Counted from the stretch's first letter, positions 11,275-20,667 are shown. The stretch: DNA of 35,561 bases from Gammaproteobacteria bacterium (GCA_022340305.1 JAJDOF010000039.1:1-35561); one strand, 5' to 3'. Numbers and translations are program-made. Notes: a model not told the origin generated them from the sequence alone.

Positions 11275-12495
11275 ATGATCATAATACCAGAGATACAGAT
11301 TCAGGGCGGTAAGGTAATCACACGCAGTGCCATCGAGGGCGATGATACCGTCCACGATATCTCGCCAGCAGAAGCGCTGCATAAATTTGTCGCCGATGGT
11401 GCGCAAATGCTGCAGATCGTCGATGTCGATGCGGCCCGGGGGAAGCCTGAGCGCAACGTGGAGTTGATCAAGCAGCTGATCAATGAAACCGATGTGCCGA
11501 TCCAGGTCGCCGGCGGCATTCGCACCCTGTCGCAGATAAACGACTGGTTCGAAGCCGGCGCTGCTCGCGTTGTGCTTGGTACCGTTGCCATTACTGATTC
11601 ACCACTGGTCGTGCAGGCGGCCAGCAGGCATCCGGGCGGTATCATCGTGCACCTGGCCACACGCGGTGGATACGTCATGATCGACGGCTGGAAAACCCAG
11701 ACCGCATTCAAACCACAGGACCTGATTCGCGATCTGCAGATGACCGGAATAGCCGGGGTCGTGCACAAGGGTACCGAAAACCTGGAAACGGATTTTGACG
11801 AGGCTGTGGCGCTTACCGAGCAACTCAGCCACGACGTCTCGATCCCCGTGTATTCCAGTGGCACGGTGCAGAACCTTGACGACATTGCACGGCTGCGTTA
11901 CCTGCCGAATATCAATGGCGCGATTATCAGCCACGCGTTGATGACCGGGCGCATCAATCTCCGTGACGCCTTGCGGGTTGCGGCCGAAAAGGAAACCAAT
12001 CTCGAACCCGAATCCATCACCAGCAACGTCAACATGGGCATACATCACGGTGTACGCGCTTATCTTGCCGCCTACAACAGTTCGCAGGCGGCGCGCGTCT
12101 GGAATCTCGCCTTGCGCGATATGTTGACCGAGGATAACCCCTATATGGAAGTGCTGATCCCCCAACATGATCTTGACATCGACATTGAAACGCTGTCACC
12201 GCGCGAGCTACAGGCCTGCTACGAGGCCGAACTCGACAAGTCCGATATCGTGATCGTTGTTCTCGAAGGTGTCGAGTCAGAAGCCTGGACTGGATTTGAA
12301 TGTGGTTATGCGCGTGCGCACGGCAAGTATATTTATGGCATCACTTCGCTGCAATCCGTCAAGGGACCGAGCCAGCGGCGCTTCGAAGCCATGTGCGACG
12401 AGTTGATCCAGTTCAGTGCAGGCGACGATGTCACCAAGGCCCATGCAGAGATTTCGCACCAACTGGCAACCCGGGTCATGGTGAAGAACCAGTAA
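11275..12495 (+). CDS. HisA-like TIM barrel fused to nucleoside 2-deoxyribosyltransferase-like domain
   Basis: A 406-residue two-domain protein. Residues 1-235 follow the HisA (ProFAR isomerase) barrel: start MIIIPEIQIQGGKV, LQIVDVDAARG (47-56), the first phosphate loop AGGIRT (79-84), and IDGW (136-139). The catalytic Asp near residue 8 is Gln8, the second Asp (SLD-x-R in HisA) is Ala128, and the DGT phosphate motif is missing, so isomerase activity is unlikely. Residues 260-358 resemble NDT/nucleoside N-glycosidases: RAYLAAYNSS, KSDIVIVVLEG and GFECGYARAHGKYI, with Glu342 at the nucleophile position and an acid (Glu336) at the position of the second NDT acid. No other his genes are nearby. 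Function is unknown; a nucleotide- or ribosyl-binding N-glycosidase is my inference. Confidence 0.85.
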   Translation: MIIIPEIQIQGGKVITRSAIEGDDTVHDISPAEALHKFVADGAQMLQIVDVDAARGKPERNVELIKQLINETDVPIQVAGGIRTLSQINDWFEAGAARVVLGTVAITDSPLVVQAASRHPGGIIVHLATRGGYVMIDGWKTQTAFKPQDLIRDLQMTGIAGVVHKGTENLETDFDEAVALTEQLSHDVSIPVYSSGTVQNLDDIARLRYLPNINGAIISHALMTGRINLRDALRVAAEKETNLEPESITSNVNMGIHHGVRAYLAAYNSSQAARVWNLALRDMLTEDNPYMEVLIPQHDLDIDIETLSPRELQACYEAELDKSDIVIVVLEGVESEAWTGFECGYARAHGKYIYGITSLQSVKGPSQRRFEAMCDELIQFSAGDDVTKAHAEISHQLATRVMVKNQ

Positions 12496-12525
12496 CGGCG
12501 AAACCAGCACAGCCCGTACCCTGCC

Positions 12526-12548
12526 GACCCCGCATCAATGCGGGGGTC
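12526..12548. terminator. Hairpin after the HisA-NDT fusion gene
   Basis: GACCCCGCAT and ATGCGGGGGTC form a GC-rich stem 30 bp past the stop codon, between two convergent genes. No T-tract follows on either strand, so it may be a transcript-end stabiliser rather than an intrinsic terminator. Confidence 0.35.
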
Positions 12549-12636
12549 GTGCAGCGGAATTATCGATGTATTGCGAGCGAATCGTGCGCGCCGACCGGGG
12601 GCAGTCAGCGCTTCCGGGTCTGTGTTAAGCGGGCAA

Positions 12637-12957
12637 TCAGCCGTCAGGATTGATGCACTTGTAGACCACGAAGGTCTGTTGGCCGTTTTCGATCACGGTC
12701 AGCGGCACAATCGTATCGCCGCCCATGCGGGCTGCGCTGTTGCGTGCCACCGTAGTCAACTCTTTGGCCACGGCATCAGCAGGTCGTTCGAAAATAACCT
12801 TTGCGGTTACCGCGGTGTTGGTGCGACCGAGGTTCTTGCAACTGGATACCTCGTTGGGATCCAGTATGCGTATTTTTTCACCCCCTTCGGTCAGTTTCAA
12901 CGTCGAACAGCCGGAGAGCAGGATTGCTGCGGAAAGCAGGCAGGTAATCTTCTTCAT
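12637..12957 (-). CDS. DUF4156-type outer-membrane lipoprotein
   Basis: A 106-residue lipoprotein. The lipobox LLSGC puts the modified cysteine at residue 17, with no Asp at +2, consistent with outer-membrane sorting. The mature part (KIRILDPNEVSSCKNLGRT... ARMGGDTIVPLTV ... VVYKC) matches the small DUF4156 family of Proteobacteria as I remember it. Cys residues near the middle and the C-terminus could pair. Function is unknown. It lies 26 bp downstream of the aldolase gene and is probably co-transcribed with it. Confidence 0.8.
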   Translation of the reverse strand: MKKITCLLSAAILLSGCSTLKLTEGGEKIRILDPNEVSSCKNLGRTNTAVTAKVIFERPADAVAKELTTVARNSAARMGGDTIVPLTVIENGQQTFVVYKCINPDG

Positions 12958-12983
12958 AGTGTTTGTGTCATCCTTTGTTGGAA

Positions 12984-13883
12984 TCAGGTGATCGAGGCCT
13001 GGAAGATGCTTTCGATCGACGCGTCGAGTACCTGATTAAATTCAGCGTCACTTTGTTGAGCGCTCAGACCTTCACTGAGCGCGCGGGAAAAACTGGCCAC
13101 CATGCCGTGCTGGGCAGCAAGCCGTTGATTTGCTTCTTCGCGTGAATAACCACCGGACAGGGCGACGACTTTCAGAACATTGGGGTGTGCGATACAGCTT
13201 GCGTAAAAATTGTCCTGCTCCGGTAATGTCAGCTTCAACATCACCAGCCGATTCTCCCCGAGCTGGTCCAGGTTCGCCAGCAACGCGGTCTTGAGCAATT
13301 CTTCACAGGCGGCTTTTTGCGGACTTTTGATATCGACTTCAGGCTCGATGATGGGCACCAGGCCGGCATCGACGATTTGGCGGCCTATGGCAAACTGTTG
13401 GGCTACCACCGCGTTGACGCCGTCGGCATTGGCAGTCTTGATTACCGAACGCATTTTAGTCCCGAAGATATTCTTGTCGCGCGCTTTACGCAGCAACACG
13501 TCGAGATCCGGCATGGGCTTCATCAGCTGCACGCCATCGTGTTCGTCGGCAAGACCCTTGTCGACCTTCAGGAACGGGACCACGCGCTTGATCTGCCACA
13601 GGTAGTCGGCAGTGGACTGCCCTTCGACCTCTCGATCCATGGTGTTTTCAAACAATATCGCGCCCATGATACGCTCGCCATGGAACGCGGGGCTGGTCAT
13701 GATGCGACAGCGCATGGCATGGACCAGTTCAAACATTTCATCGTCGTTGGCAAAGGCGTCGGCCCCGATTCCATAGTTGGCAAGGGCTTTGGGGGTGCTG
13801 CCTCCACTTTGATCTAGGGCGGCAATAAATCCGGGTTCGGATCTGATTTTTTCGAGCTGTTCGTCGGTAGTAGTCACGGTCAT
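12984..13883 (-). CDS. fda: Class I fructose-bisphosphate aldolase
   Basis: A 299-residue Schiff-base aldolase interconverting fructose-1,6-bisphosphate and the triose phosphates. Recognised by [16 protein letters not shown] (about 19-34), FLKVDKGL (104-111), [11 protein letters not shown] (177-187) and MLKLTLPE (215-222), with Lys217 the probable imine-forming lysine. The length matches the short bacterial class I type. The ATG at 13881-13883 has GAAAGG just upstream; the frame is open 20 codons further but gives a non-family extension. It may work with ppsA in gluconeogenesis, though the genes are not linked. Confidence 0.93.
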   Translation of the reverse strand: MTVTTTDEQLEKIRSEPGFIAALDQSGGSTPKALANYGIGADAFANDDEMFELVHAMRCRIMTSPAFHGERIMGAILFENTMDREVEGQSTADYLWQIKRVVPFLKVDKGLADEHDGVQLMKPMPDLDVLLRKARDKNIFGTKMRSVIKTANADGVNAVVAQQFAIGRQIVDAGLVPIIEPEVDIKSPQKAACEELLKTALLANLDQLGENRLVMLKLTLPEQDNFYASCIAHPNVLKVVALSGGYSREEANQRLAAQHGMVASFSRALSEGLSAQQSDAEFNQVLDASIESIFQASIT

Positions 13884-13962
13884 GAACCTTTCAGGGTTGA
13901 GTGAAAATGTTAGCTTGTCGCGGTGGACCCGAAGTATAAACACAGTGATTTTCTAATACAAA

Positions 13963-14571
13963 TCACTTGTACTGGTTGTTCATCGAGACATAGTCGTCAA
14001 GTCCCTGAATGCGCGAAATCCAGGCGCGAATCGCGGGAAAAGTGGATAAGTCGAAACCGCCTTCGTGTGCGACATGGGTATAGGCATAAAGCGAGATATC
14101 GGCCAGGCTGACGCTATCGGTCGCCAGGTAGTCCTGTAGCTGCAATCGCTCCTCCATCACGTTTAACGCACGATAACCCGTCCGCAAACAGGCCTGGTAC
14201 TCATCCTGGCGAGCCGCGGGCATACCCTGGTAGAGGCGAATGAAACGCGCCACGGCAACGCCAGGTTCATGGCTGTACTGCTCGAAGAATTGCCATTCGA
14301 GAACCCGGGTTTGTGCCAGCAGATCCGCTGGCCAGTATAGACTGCCCTGCCCCAGGTAGTACAGGATCGCATTGGACTGCGTCAAAACCTCGCCATCGTC
14401 AGTTATGCAAACCGGGATCTGGCCGTTGGGATTCATTGCCAGGAACTGTTCGCTGCCGGTCTCGCCGCGCAGGATATCGACCGTGATCCATTCGTGCTCG
14501 ATGGAGAGCAGAGCACACAGCAGTTTGAGTTTGTAGCAATTGCCGGAATTGGCGTCGCCGTATATTTTCAT
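13963..14571 (-). CDS. Glutathione S-transferase family protein
   Basis: A 202-residue soluble GST. The thioredoxin-like N-domain carries SGNCYKLKL (9-17, with Ser9 as the probable glutathione-activating residue), the cis-proline segment NPNGQIPV and the glutathione-contacting QSNAILYYL. The helical C-domain has the SLADISLYAY motif. The substrate is unknown. It starts 15 bp after slt ends and is probably in the same transcript. The aldolase follows after 79 bp. Confidence 0.92.
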   Translation of the reverse strand: MKIYGDANSGNCYKLKLLCALLSIEHEWITVDILRGETGSEQFLAMNPNGQIPVCITDDGEVLTQSNAILYYLGQGSLYWPADLLAQTRVLEWQFFEQYSHEPGVAVARFIRLYQGMPAARQDEYQACLRTGYRALNVMEERLQLQDYLATDSVSLADISLYAYTHVAHEGGFDLSTFPAIRAWISRIQGLDDYVSMNNQYK

Positions 14572-14586
14572 AAACCAGGTGCTTGA

Positions 14587-16542
14587 TTAATACCTGGGTT
14601 TGATGTCGTTCATACGACTCGACATCAGGGTGTCTTTGCCCAGTGAACGGTCAAACACCGTTGAATAGGCCAGCACCGCCTGAACGTAGTTACGCGTTTC
14701 CTTGAAGGGTACTGTCTCCACCCATAAATCGGCCGACATGGTCTGTTCTCTCGGCAGCCACTTCTTCACGTTGCCGGGTCCCGCATTGTATGCAGCGGCA
14801 GCAAGGGCGACGTTGTTGTCGAAACGATTCATTACGTTACGCAGATATTGGGTGCCGAAGCGAATGTTGTTCTCGACGCTGAGGATGTCCGATTTACGCG
14901 GTCGTTTCATACCCAGTGAGCTGGCAACCCTGCGCGCGGTACTCGGCATCAACTGCATCAGGCCGAGCGCCCCGACGCTGGATCGCGCCAGCGGGTCGAA
15001 CAGGCTTTCGCGGCGCATAACGCCATAAATCAGCGAGGGATCGAGCTCACGCGCCTGCGCGTTTTCGAGTACCTGTTGTTTGTAAGGCATTGGAAAACGC
15101 AGGCTGTAATCGCTGCGATGCTTGGTTTTTGCCACCGTGCGAATAGCGCTGTCATGCCATTGCCATCTGGATGCGAGCGTGGCCGCCTGCTTGATCTGGT
15201 CCTGGTCCAGGTAACGTAATGCCTGGAACCACTCGCGCTTGGCATCAACCAGTCGGTCGAGGAAAAACAATTCACGCGCGCGCAGCATGTGCGGGTTTTC
15301 CGCGAGGAATGCGTCTTCGTCGACGCCGGTACTGGCGGCATTTTCCTGCTCGATAAGGTATTCGCGTTTGAGTTTATCGGCAGCAAGAAATCCATAGTAG
15401 GAGCTTTTGCCCGACAACTGCTCCAGCAGCGTCAGTGAGCCGCTTAACTGGCCCTCGGCTTCCATCGAGCGCGATAACCAGTACTGCCACTCGTTTTCCT
15501 CGTACAGGTGAGCCGGCATGCGATTGATGGTGTTCAATAATCCCGACCAGTCGCGTCCACGCAACTGAATGCGCGCCAGCCACAGATAGGCCTGATCGTT
15601 CATTGCCTCGGCATCGAGACCAGACAACAGGTCCCGCGCCTCGGACTCGTGCTGCAAGGCTGCCGACAACGCGATGCGCAACTGCACCTGTGCCTTGTGT
15701 TCGGGCGTAAATGCGAACTGGTCACTGATCTGGTTCCAGGCTTCGAGCGCCCTGAGACTGTTCTTGCGCGCCAGTCGATCTATCGCGTGCACGATGATGT
15801 CGCGGGTGCGTTCGTTATCTTCGCTCTCGGTCAGTTGCTTTAGCGACTGTTCCGGGCGCTTGTGCGCACGATACCAGGATTCGACAGTCGCGCGCGACTG
15901 TGCGTCGAGCTTCTTACCGAGGTAAAGTGCGAGGGCCGGCCGGCGCGCCTTGAAGGCTTTCTCGATGCGCGCCCAGATAACCTGCTCGGGATCTCCCTGG
16001 CTGTCCAGGTAATAGCTGAACGCCGCGTCGCACTGCGGTGGTTGTGAGTAGCCGCGTAACCAGATCCTGCTGATTTCCTCATTCAGGCCATCGAGCTGGC
16101 CAAGCTTGAGGCGTGCCTGAAACGATATGCATTGCAGGCGCGTATTGGCGCGATCGTCAAAATACTTCAGGTATCCTTCCCAGTCGCCGCGGCGGGCCAG
16201 GATGTCGAGCCAACTTCCGCGAGCGTGATAAGCAAAAGGATAATCGGCGTAGCGCTGCAGGAACAGCTCTACCTGTTGCGGCTTGAGGCGACTGATATTG
16301 CGCCGGAATGCATCGTACTCGAGATAAGCCTGCGCCGGATAGTCATCCAGCTGTTTCAGCAGGCGATTGAACTTGCTGATCTGATTTGTTTCGAGCGCAT
16401 ACGACGCATCGTGAAACAATTGCCGTTGTTGTTCGATGCTCGCCTGCGCCGGCGATCCCAGCATGGCCGCTACCACAATAGCAGTGATACCGACAATTTC
16501 GGTGATCATGGTCTTGTTCGATCGAGGTGCCGTCTTGATCAA
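14587..16542 (-). CDS. slt: Soluble lytic murein transglycosylase
   Basis: A periplasmic exo-transglycosylase cleaving the MurNAc-GlcNAc bond to make 1,6-anhydromuropeptides. The 651-residue product has a signal peptide ending near SPAQAS, then a long alpha-superhelical U/L region typical of Slt70. The C-terminal SLT domain has GVMRRESLFDPLARS (catalytic Glu near residue 510), GALGLMQLMPSTA and AAAYNAGPGNVKKW. The 16542 start is a TTG that gives a basic n-region (RSNK). An internal ATG at 16507-16509 would give a shorter, less basic signal. A sigma70-like promoter precedes it. Confidence 0.95.
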   Translation of the reverse strand: MIKTAPRSNKTMITEIVGITAIVVAAMLGSPAQASIEQQRQLFHDASYALETNQISKFNRLLKQLDDYPAQAYLEYDAFRRNISRLKPQQVELFLQRYADYPFAYHARGSWLDILARRGDWEGYLKYFDDRANTRLQCISFQARLKLGQLDGLNEEISRIWLRGYSQPPQCDAAFSYYLDSQGDPEQVIWARIEKAFKARRPALALYLGKKLDAQSRATVESWYRAHKRPEQSLKQLTESEDNERTRDIIVHAIDRLARKNSLRALEAWNQISDQFAFTPEHKAQVQLRIALSAALQHESEARDLLSGLDAEAMNDQAYLWLARIQLRGRDWSGLLNTINRMPAHLYEENEWQYWLSRSMEAEGQLSGSLTLLEQLSGKSSYYGFLAADKLKREYLIEQENAASTGVDEDAFLAENPHMLRARELFFLDRLVDAKREWFQALRYLDQDQIKQAATLASRWQWHDSAIRTVAKTKHRSDYSLRFPMPYKQQVLENAQARELDPSLIYGVMRRESLFDPLARSSVGALGLMQLMPSTARRVASSLGMKRPRKSDILSVENNIRFGTQYLRNVMNRFDNNVALAAAAYNAGPGNVKKWLPREQTMSADLWVETVPFKETRNYVQAVLAYSTVFDRSLGKDTLMSSRMNDIKPRY

Positions 16543-16575
16543 AATAAATTCTTATATTTCATAAATATAGGGGAG

Positions 16576-16604
16576 ATACTAGAAGTAAAGCATTAATTTA
16601 GCAA
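16576..16604 (-). promoter_or_regulatory. slt promoter
   Basis: On the minus strand, TTGCTA (16604-16599) and TAGTAT (16581-16576) are separated by exactly 17 bp, 4 of 6 matches each to sigma70 consensus. They lie in the 78-bp gap between fumC and slt, so slt-GST probably has its own promoter. Confidence 0.5.
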
Positions 16605-16620
16605 GCCTCTAACACCGGAT

Positions 16621-17994
16621 TCACAAGCTATTTTTCAGCAAATTGACGGGGTTCAACAATTCCCGTAATTGATTCGCATCGATGTCGGTCATTTCGACCG
16701 CAACTTCAAGTATAGGGCGGTTTTGCTCAACTGCCGTTTTTGCGATTTCGGCGGCCCGGGCGTAACCGATCAGTGGATTTAACGCGGTCACCAGAATGGG
16801 GTTCCGTGCCAGATCGCGCGCCATGACTTCGCTATTTACGGTGAAGCTTTCCACAGCCTGCGCCAGGTGACGACTGCCGTTTGCCAGGATTTGAATACTT
16901 TGCAGCAGATTGTAGGCAATCACGGGTAACATCACGTTTAACTGGAAGTTACCCGATTGGGCTGCGAGGCTGATCGTGGTGTCATTACCGATACACTGGG
17001 CGGCCGCCATCAGCACCGCCTCGGGGATCACTGGATTGACCTTGGCTGGCATGATCGAACTGCCCGGCTGCAACGCCTGCAGGCTGATCTCACCGAGACC
17101 GGACAAGGGGCCCGAATTCATCCAGCGCAAATCGTTGCAGATCTTGGTCAGCGAGGTCGCCAGTACGCGCAACTGCCCACTGAGCTCGAGCGCGGTATTT
17201 TGTGTGCTCAAAGCTTCGAACAGGTTATCCATCGGTGTGAAGCGGATGCCGGTAGCGCGCGCCAGCCTGGCACAGACGCGTTTGCCGAAATCCGGGCTGG
17301 TATTGATACCGGTGCCGACCGCGGTGCCACCCAGGGCGAGTTGTTGCAGGCGCATCAACGTGGTTTGTATGCGGTAGCGATCATTTTTGATCTGTGAAGT
17401 CCAGGCAGAAATTTCCTGCCCCAGGCTGATCGGCATCGCATCCATCAGGTGGGTACGCCCGGTTTTGATGCTGTGTTCGTGCTCTTCGCAACGCTTGCGC
17501 AACGCGTTCTCGAGCGCTTGCAGCGCTGGCAGTAACTGCTCGTGGACTTCGCAAGCCGCGGCGACGTGAATTGACGACGGGAAGACATCGTTGGAGCTCT
17601 GCCCCATGTTCACGTGGTCATTGGGGTGCACCGCAACGGCGTCGCTCGAGGCGAGTGTTGCAATCACCTCGTTCACATTCATATTGCTACTGGTGCCCGA
17701 ACCCGTCTGAAACACGTCGATGGCAAACTGATCTGTATGTTGACCGGCTATGATTAACCCGGCAGCGGCCGAGATCGCCTCGGCGCGTTGCGCATCGAGC
17801 TTGCCGAGATCGTGGTTGACCTCGGCGCAGCCCTGCTTGATACGCGCCAGGGCGCAAATCAACGAGGCCGGCAGGCACAGCGCGCTGATTTTGAAATTAT
17901 CAAGCGCACGCTGGGTTTGCGCCTGGTAAAGCGCGTCGGCAGGAACGGCTACGCTGCCCATGCTGTCGTGCATTTCCCTTTTTTCGTCGCTCAT
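16621..17994 (-). CDS. fumC: Class II fumarate hydratase
   Basis: The oxygen-stable, iron-free fumarase of the TCA cycle (fumarate to malate). The 457-residue product has the superfamily blocks DSMGSVAVPADALYQAQTQR at the N-terminus, GSGTSSNMNVNEV, GQSSNDVFPSS, GRTHLMDAMP, and the signature GSSIMPAKVNPV with the active-site serine loop. I chose the ATG at 17992-17994 (MSDEKRE) by comparison with E. coli FumC. The frame extends 14 codons upstream to another ATG (18034-18036), and neither has a strong ribosome site. The 5' leader holds a small CCCTG-TTCG-CAGGG hairpin (18073-18086). Confidence 0.96.
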   Translation of the reverse strand: MSDEKREMHDSMGSVAVPADALYQAQTQRALDNFKISALCLPASLICALARIKQGCAEVNHDLGKLDAQRAEAISAAAGLIIAGQHTDQFAIDVFQTGSGTSSNMNVNEVIATLASSDAVAVHPNDHVNMGQSSNDVFPSSIHVAAACEVHEQLLPALQALENALRKRCEEHEHSIKTGRTHLMDAMPISLGQEISAWTSQIKNDRYRIQTTLMRLQQLALGGTAVGTGINTSPDFGKRVCARLARATGIRFTPMDNLFEALSTQNTALELSGQLRVLATSLTKICNDLRWMNSGPLSGLGEISLQALQPGSSIMPAKVNPVIPEAVLMAAAQCIGNDTTISLAAQSGNFQLNVMLPVIAYNLLQSIQILANGSRHLAQAVESFTVNSEVMARDLARNPILVTALNPLIGYARAAEIAKTAVEQNRPILEVAVEMTDIDANQLRELLNPVNLLKNSL

Positions 17995-18226
17995 GCTGCT
18001 GTCAATCGCCAAATGAGGCGCGATTGTAACATTCATCAGGCAATTCGAAAGTGTCGCTGCTGGTGAAGAATTCCCTGCGAACAGGGATTGATAAGCCTCG
18101 GTGTCAGGAAAGGACTATAAAATATCGATAATGTCGGCTGATATCGCCAAAATAGGTTGATCTGAACTACAATTCTGGAGACCTGATCCATTCTGGCCAA
18201 CCCAAATCAGTACGGAGGTATTAACA

Positions 18227-18337
18227 ATGGACGAGGACGAGGACGACACAATAATCTTGACGGCTGAAGATATAAAGAAGGTCCTGGAGACCGATCAGGA
18301 GGCAGAAAAGCAGGCTGAAGACGACGAGAGCAGCTGA
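18227..18337 (+). CDS. Acidic 36-residue small protein (predicted)
   Basis: A short ORF with an unusually good translation start: GGAGGT at 18214-18219, seven bases before ATG. The product begins MDEDEDDTIILTAEDIKKVL and ends in QAEDDESS. About half the residues are Asp or Glu, with a predicted amphipathic helix in the middle (TAEDIKKVLETDQEAEKQAE). No signal peptide or membrane segment is present. It is divergent from fumC and lies between fumC and bioA. No family is recognised. It could be a DNA-mimic, a chaperone or metal-binding microprotein, or a chance ORF; the Shine-Dalgarno argues for translation. Confidence 0.6.
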   Translation: MDEDEDDTIILTAEDIKKVLETDQEAEKQAEDDESS

Positions 18338-18544
18338 GTTTTCGGCATCGCTGGAATGACGCTTCGCTGAACGCTACCGGTGTGTTCTTGCCGCAAAACT
18401 GGTCCGCCCCATCCAGACACCCCACTATTCCACCCGCCGTTGACCCGGCAGTCAGGCAGACTCTGATCCGGCGGTCGCTGGATGCCGGTTGAGCAGGCTC
18501 CGGATGTCGGTTTTCCGCGCGCCTGAAAGTGATTTCCCGCTAAC
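18338..18544. other. Gap between the acidic small ORF and bioA
   Basis: About 200 bp between convergent ends. It contains short GC-rich inverted repeats (CCGGC/GCCGG near 18470-18490) but no clear terminator with a T-run. I see no credible gene here; the open frames on the minus strand have no start site. Confidence 0.4.
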
Positions 18545-19840
18545 TCAATCAACCAGTTGCGCGACGATGTCGGTCAGGCGACTGCACAATAACCCCAGAT
18601 CTTCGTCACTGATGATATAAGCCGGCATCAGGTAAACCAGTTTACCGAACGGCCGCACCCAGATCCCCGCCTCGACGAAAAGCGGCACGACAGTCGCCAT
18701 ATCGACAGCCTGCTTCATTTCGATTACACCGATGGCGCCAAGGCAGCGTACCTCTGCGACCTGCGGCATGTTGCGACACGGGGACAGCAACAGTTCCAGT
18801 TGGCGTTCGATATGTGCAACGCGTCGTTGCCAGTCCGATTCCAGTAATAATTCGATGTTCGCGTTTGCCACCGCGCAGGCGAGTGGATTCGCCATGAAAG
18901 TCGGCCCGTGCATGAATATCCCCGGATCGCCGGCGTCGATGCCATCGCTGACGGCGCGCGTGGCGAGCGTCGCTGCGAGGCTCAGGTAACCGCCGGTTAA
19001 AGATTTGCCGATGCACATGATATCGGGGCTCACCGCTGCGTGCTCACAGGCAAACAATTTTCCGCTGCGCCCAAAGCCGGTTGCGATCTCGTCGGCGATG
19101 AGCAAAACCTGGTATCGATCGCAAAGATCGCGGGCACGCGACAGATACTCCGGCGAATAAAACCGCATGCCGCCGGCACCCTGCACGATCGGTTCGAGAA
19201 TCAGTGCCGCGATCTGTTCGTGGTTATGTTGCAGCAGGGTTTGCAGGGGCTGGATATCCTCGTCACTGCAATTGCTGGCGAAGCCAGCGCGGGGCGCGTC
19301 CACGAAAAATTGTGGTGCCAGTACCGCGTTGAACAGGCTGTGCATGCCGGTGACCGGGTCGCAGACCGACATCGCGCCCAGGGTGTCACCATGATAGCCG
19401 TTGCGCAGCGAGGCGAAGCGTTGCTTGTCGGGTTTGCCCCGGGCATTCCAGTATTGAATCGCCATCTTCATCGCGACTTCGACCGCAACCGAGCCCGAAT
19501 CCGCAAGGAATACCGACTCCAGTCCCGGGGGGGTCAGTGCAACCAGCTTTTCCACCAGGCGTATCGCGGGTTCGTGGGTCAGGCCGCCAAACATCACATG
19601 GGCCATGCTTTCGAGCTGGTCGCTTATGGCCTGGTTCAGGCGTGGATGATTGTAACCGTGCAGCGTACACCACCAGGACGACATGCCATCGATCAGTTCG
19701 CGACCATCCGCGAGGCGCAGTCTTACACCGCTGGCCGAAGCGACCTGGTAAACCGGCAGGTCACTGTGCATGGCGCTGTAGGGGTGCCAGATGTGGGCCG
19801 CATCAAAGGCCAGCCCTGCATCGATGGATTGGGCGCTCAT
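18545..19840 (-). CDS. bioA: Adenosylmethionine-8-amino-7-oxononanoate aminotransferase
   Basis: A PLP enzyme of biotin synthesis that transfers an amino group from S-adenosylmethionine to KAPA, giving DAPA. The 431-residue protein has the BioA-specific HIWHPYSAM (16-24) and [16 protein letters not shown] (51-66). The aminotransferase class III core is [22 protein letters not shown] and CIGKSLTGG, with Lys279 as the PLP lysine, plus [15 protein letters not shown]. All the usual residues are present. The other bio genes are not in the window, and I see no recognisable BirA operator upstream. Confidence 0.96.
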   Translation of the reverse strand: MSAQSIDAGLAFDAAHIWHPYSAMHSDLPVYQVASASGVRLRLADGRELIDGMSSWWCTLHGYNHPRLNQAISDQLESMAHVMFGGLTHEPAIRLVEKLVALTPPGLESVFLADSGSVAVEVAMKMAIQYWNARGKPDKQRFASLRNGYHGDTLGAMSVCDPVTGMHSLFNAVLAPQFFVDAPRAGFASNCSDEDIQPLQTLLQHNHEQIAALILEPIVQGAGGMRFYSPEYLSRARDLCDRYQVLLIADEIATGFGRSGKLFACEHAAVSPDIMCIGKSLTGGYLSLAATLATRAVSDGIDAGDPGIFMHGPTFMANPLACAVANANIELLLESDWQRRVAHIERQLELLLSPCRNMPQVAEVRCLGAIGVIEMKQAVDMATVVPLFVEAGIWVRPFGKLVYLMPAYIISDEDLGLLCSRLTDIVAQLVD

Positions 19841-19948
19841 CGATTACCACCAGGATGACAGGGATGGCTCTTCAAGCTGACCGCAGCCAGCCTGATAATG
19901 AAATAAGGTGATTTATAGATAGTTGTCATATCCTATTGAATTTGAGGA

Positions 19949-19977
19949 ATTATAGTACTTCGAATATTGTGCAATAT
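19949..19977 (-). promoter_or_regulatory. Probable bioA promoter with overlapping inverted repeat
   Basis: A perfect TATAAT reads on the minus strand at 19954-19949, about 110 bp before bioA. The -35 region is occupied by an inverted repeat ATATTG-TG-CAATAT (19964-19977), a plausible operator. It does not match the BirA box. Confidence 0.4.
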
Positions 19978-20007
19978 CAGCTGCCACCCTGTGCCCCAAC
20001 AAACGCG

Positions 20008-20667
20008 TCAGCCCTGCCCCGCGACACTTCCGCGCTGCGGCTGTGGTGTCACCTGCCAGCCCGCATCGTAACCGTTTAACGCATCGATAAACAGCGCGCT
20101 GCCAAGCCTTGCGCATTCGCGTTCGACACGGGGCCGCTCAGGCGGGGGCAGCGGCTCCCGGAGTTCAGCCTGGGCGACAATATCTCCCTGGTCGAAATAC
20201 GCATTGAGCAGATGCAGGCTCACACCATGCTGTCGCGCACCATCTTTGAGTTGGTCACCAATCGGGTCGGCTCCACGGTAACGGGGCAATAACGATGGAT
20301 GCAGGTTGAGCGCCCCTTTTATCACGCTGTTAGTCACCCGCTGGTCGATCAGGTAGGGCCAGCAGGCGACCAGCATGAATTCGATAGCGCGCTGTTGCAG
20401 TAGCTGTGCGCACGGCTCTTGCTGCGCCGGCGGGGCATATGCGATTTCGATATTGCCGGCGAGCTGCAACAGCCGACGCTGGGATTTATTCGCGGGTTGC
20501 AGCAGGGTCGAGGATGCAGGCGTTGCCGCAGGTGGGTACTCCGGTAACACCAGCAGTTCGGGGTAAAAGCCCCGGCACTGCAGTGCCAGCAGCACTTCGC
20601 AGGCAAAACTGGCGCCATTGGAAAATAACGCGAAACTCGGTTGATACGCGACCGTGTCAGCCGTCAT
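20008..20667 (-). CDS. Short formyltransferase-family protein (Fmt/PurN-like catalytic domain only)
   Basis: A 219-residue protein with the formyltransferase fold core: [22 protein letters not shown] (119-140) and [12 protein letters not shown] (155-166). These supply the catalytic triad Asn121, His123 and Asp162. It lacks the C-terminal OB domain that methionyl-tRNA formyltransferase (about 310 aa) uses to hold tRNA, and its N-terminal third is poorly conserved. Its start lies 11 bp inside the upstream deformylase gene, so the pair is translationally coupled, echoing canonical def-fmt. The substrate could be a formyl-tetrahydrofolate-dependent acceptor other than tRNA. The activity is inferred. 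Confidence 0.8.
   Translation of the reverse strand: MTADTVAYQPSFALFSNGASFACEVLLALQCRGFYPELLVLPEYPPAATPASSTLLQPANKSQRRLLQLAGNIEIAYAPPAQQEPCAQLLQQRAIEFMLVACWPYLIDQRVTNSVIKGALNLHPSLLPRYRGADPIGDQLKDGARQHGVSLHLLNAYFDQGDIVAQAELREPLPPPERPRVERECARLGSALFIDALNGYDAGWQVTPQPQRGSVAGQG

Noticed and set aside
11275..12000. True histidine-pathway HisA
   Set aside because: Both catalytic aspartates and the second phosphate loop are missing, a second domain is fused, and no other his genes are adjacent.
19040..19858. 272-codon plus-strand ORF opposite bioA
   Set aside because: Antisense shadow of bioA; composition rich in Arg, Gly and His with no recognisable domain.
19841..20007. BirA operator upstream of bioA
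   Set aside because: No TTGTAAACC-N15-GGTTTACA-like pair could be found; only a short unrelated inverted repeat is present.
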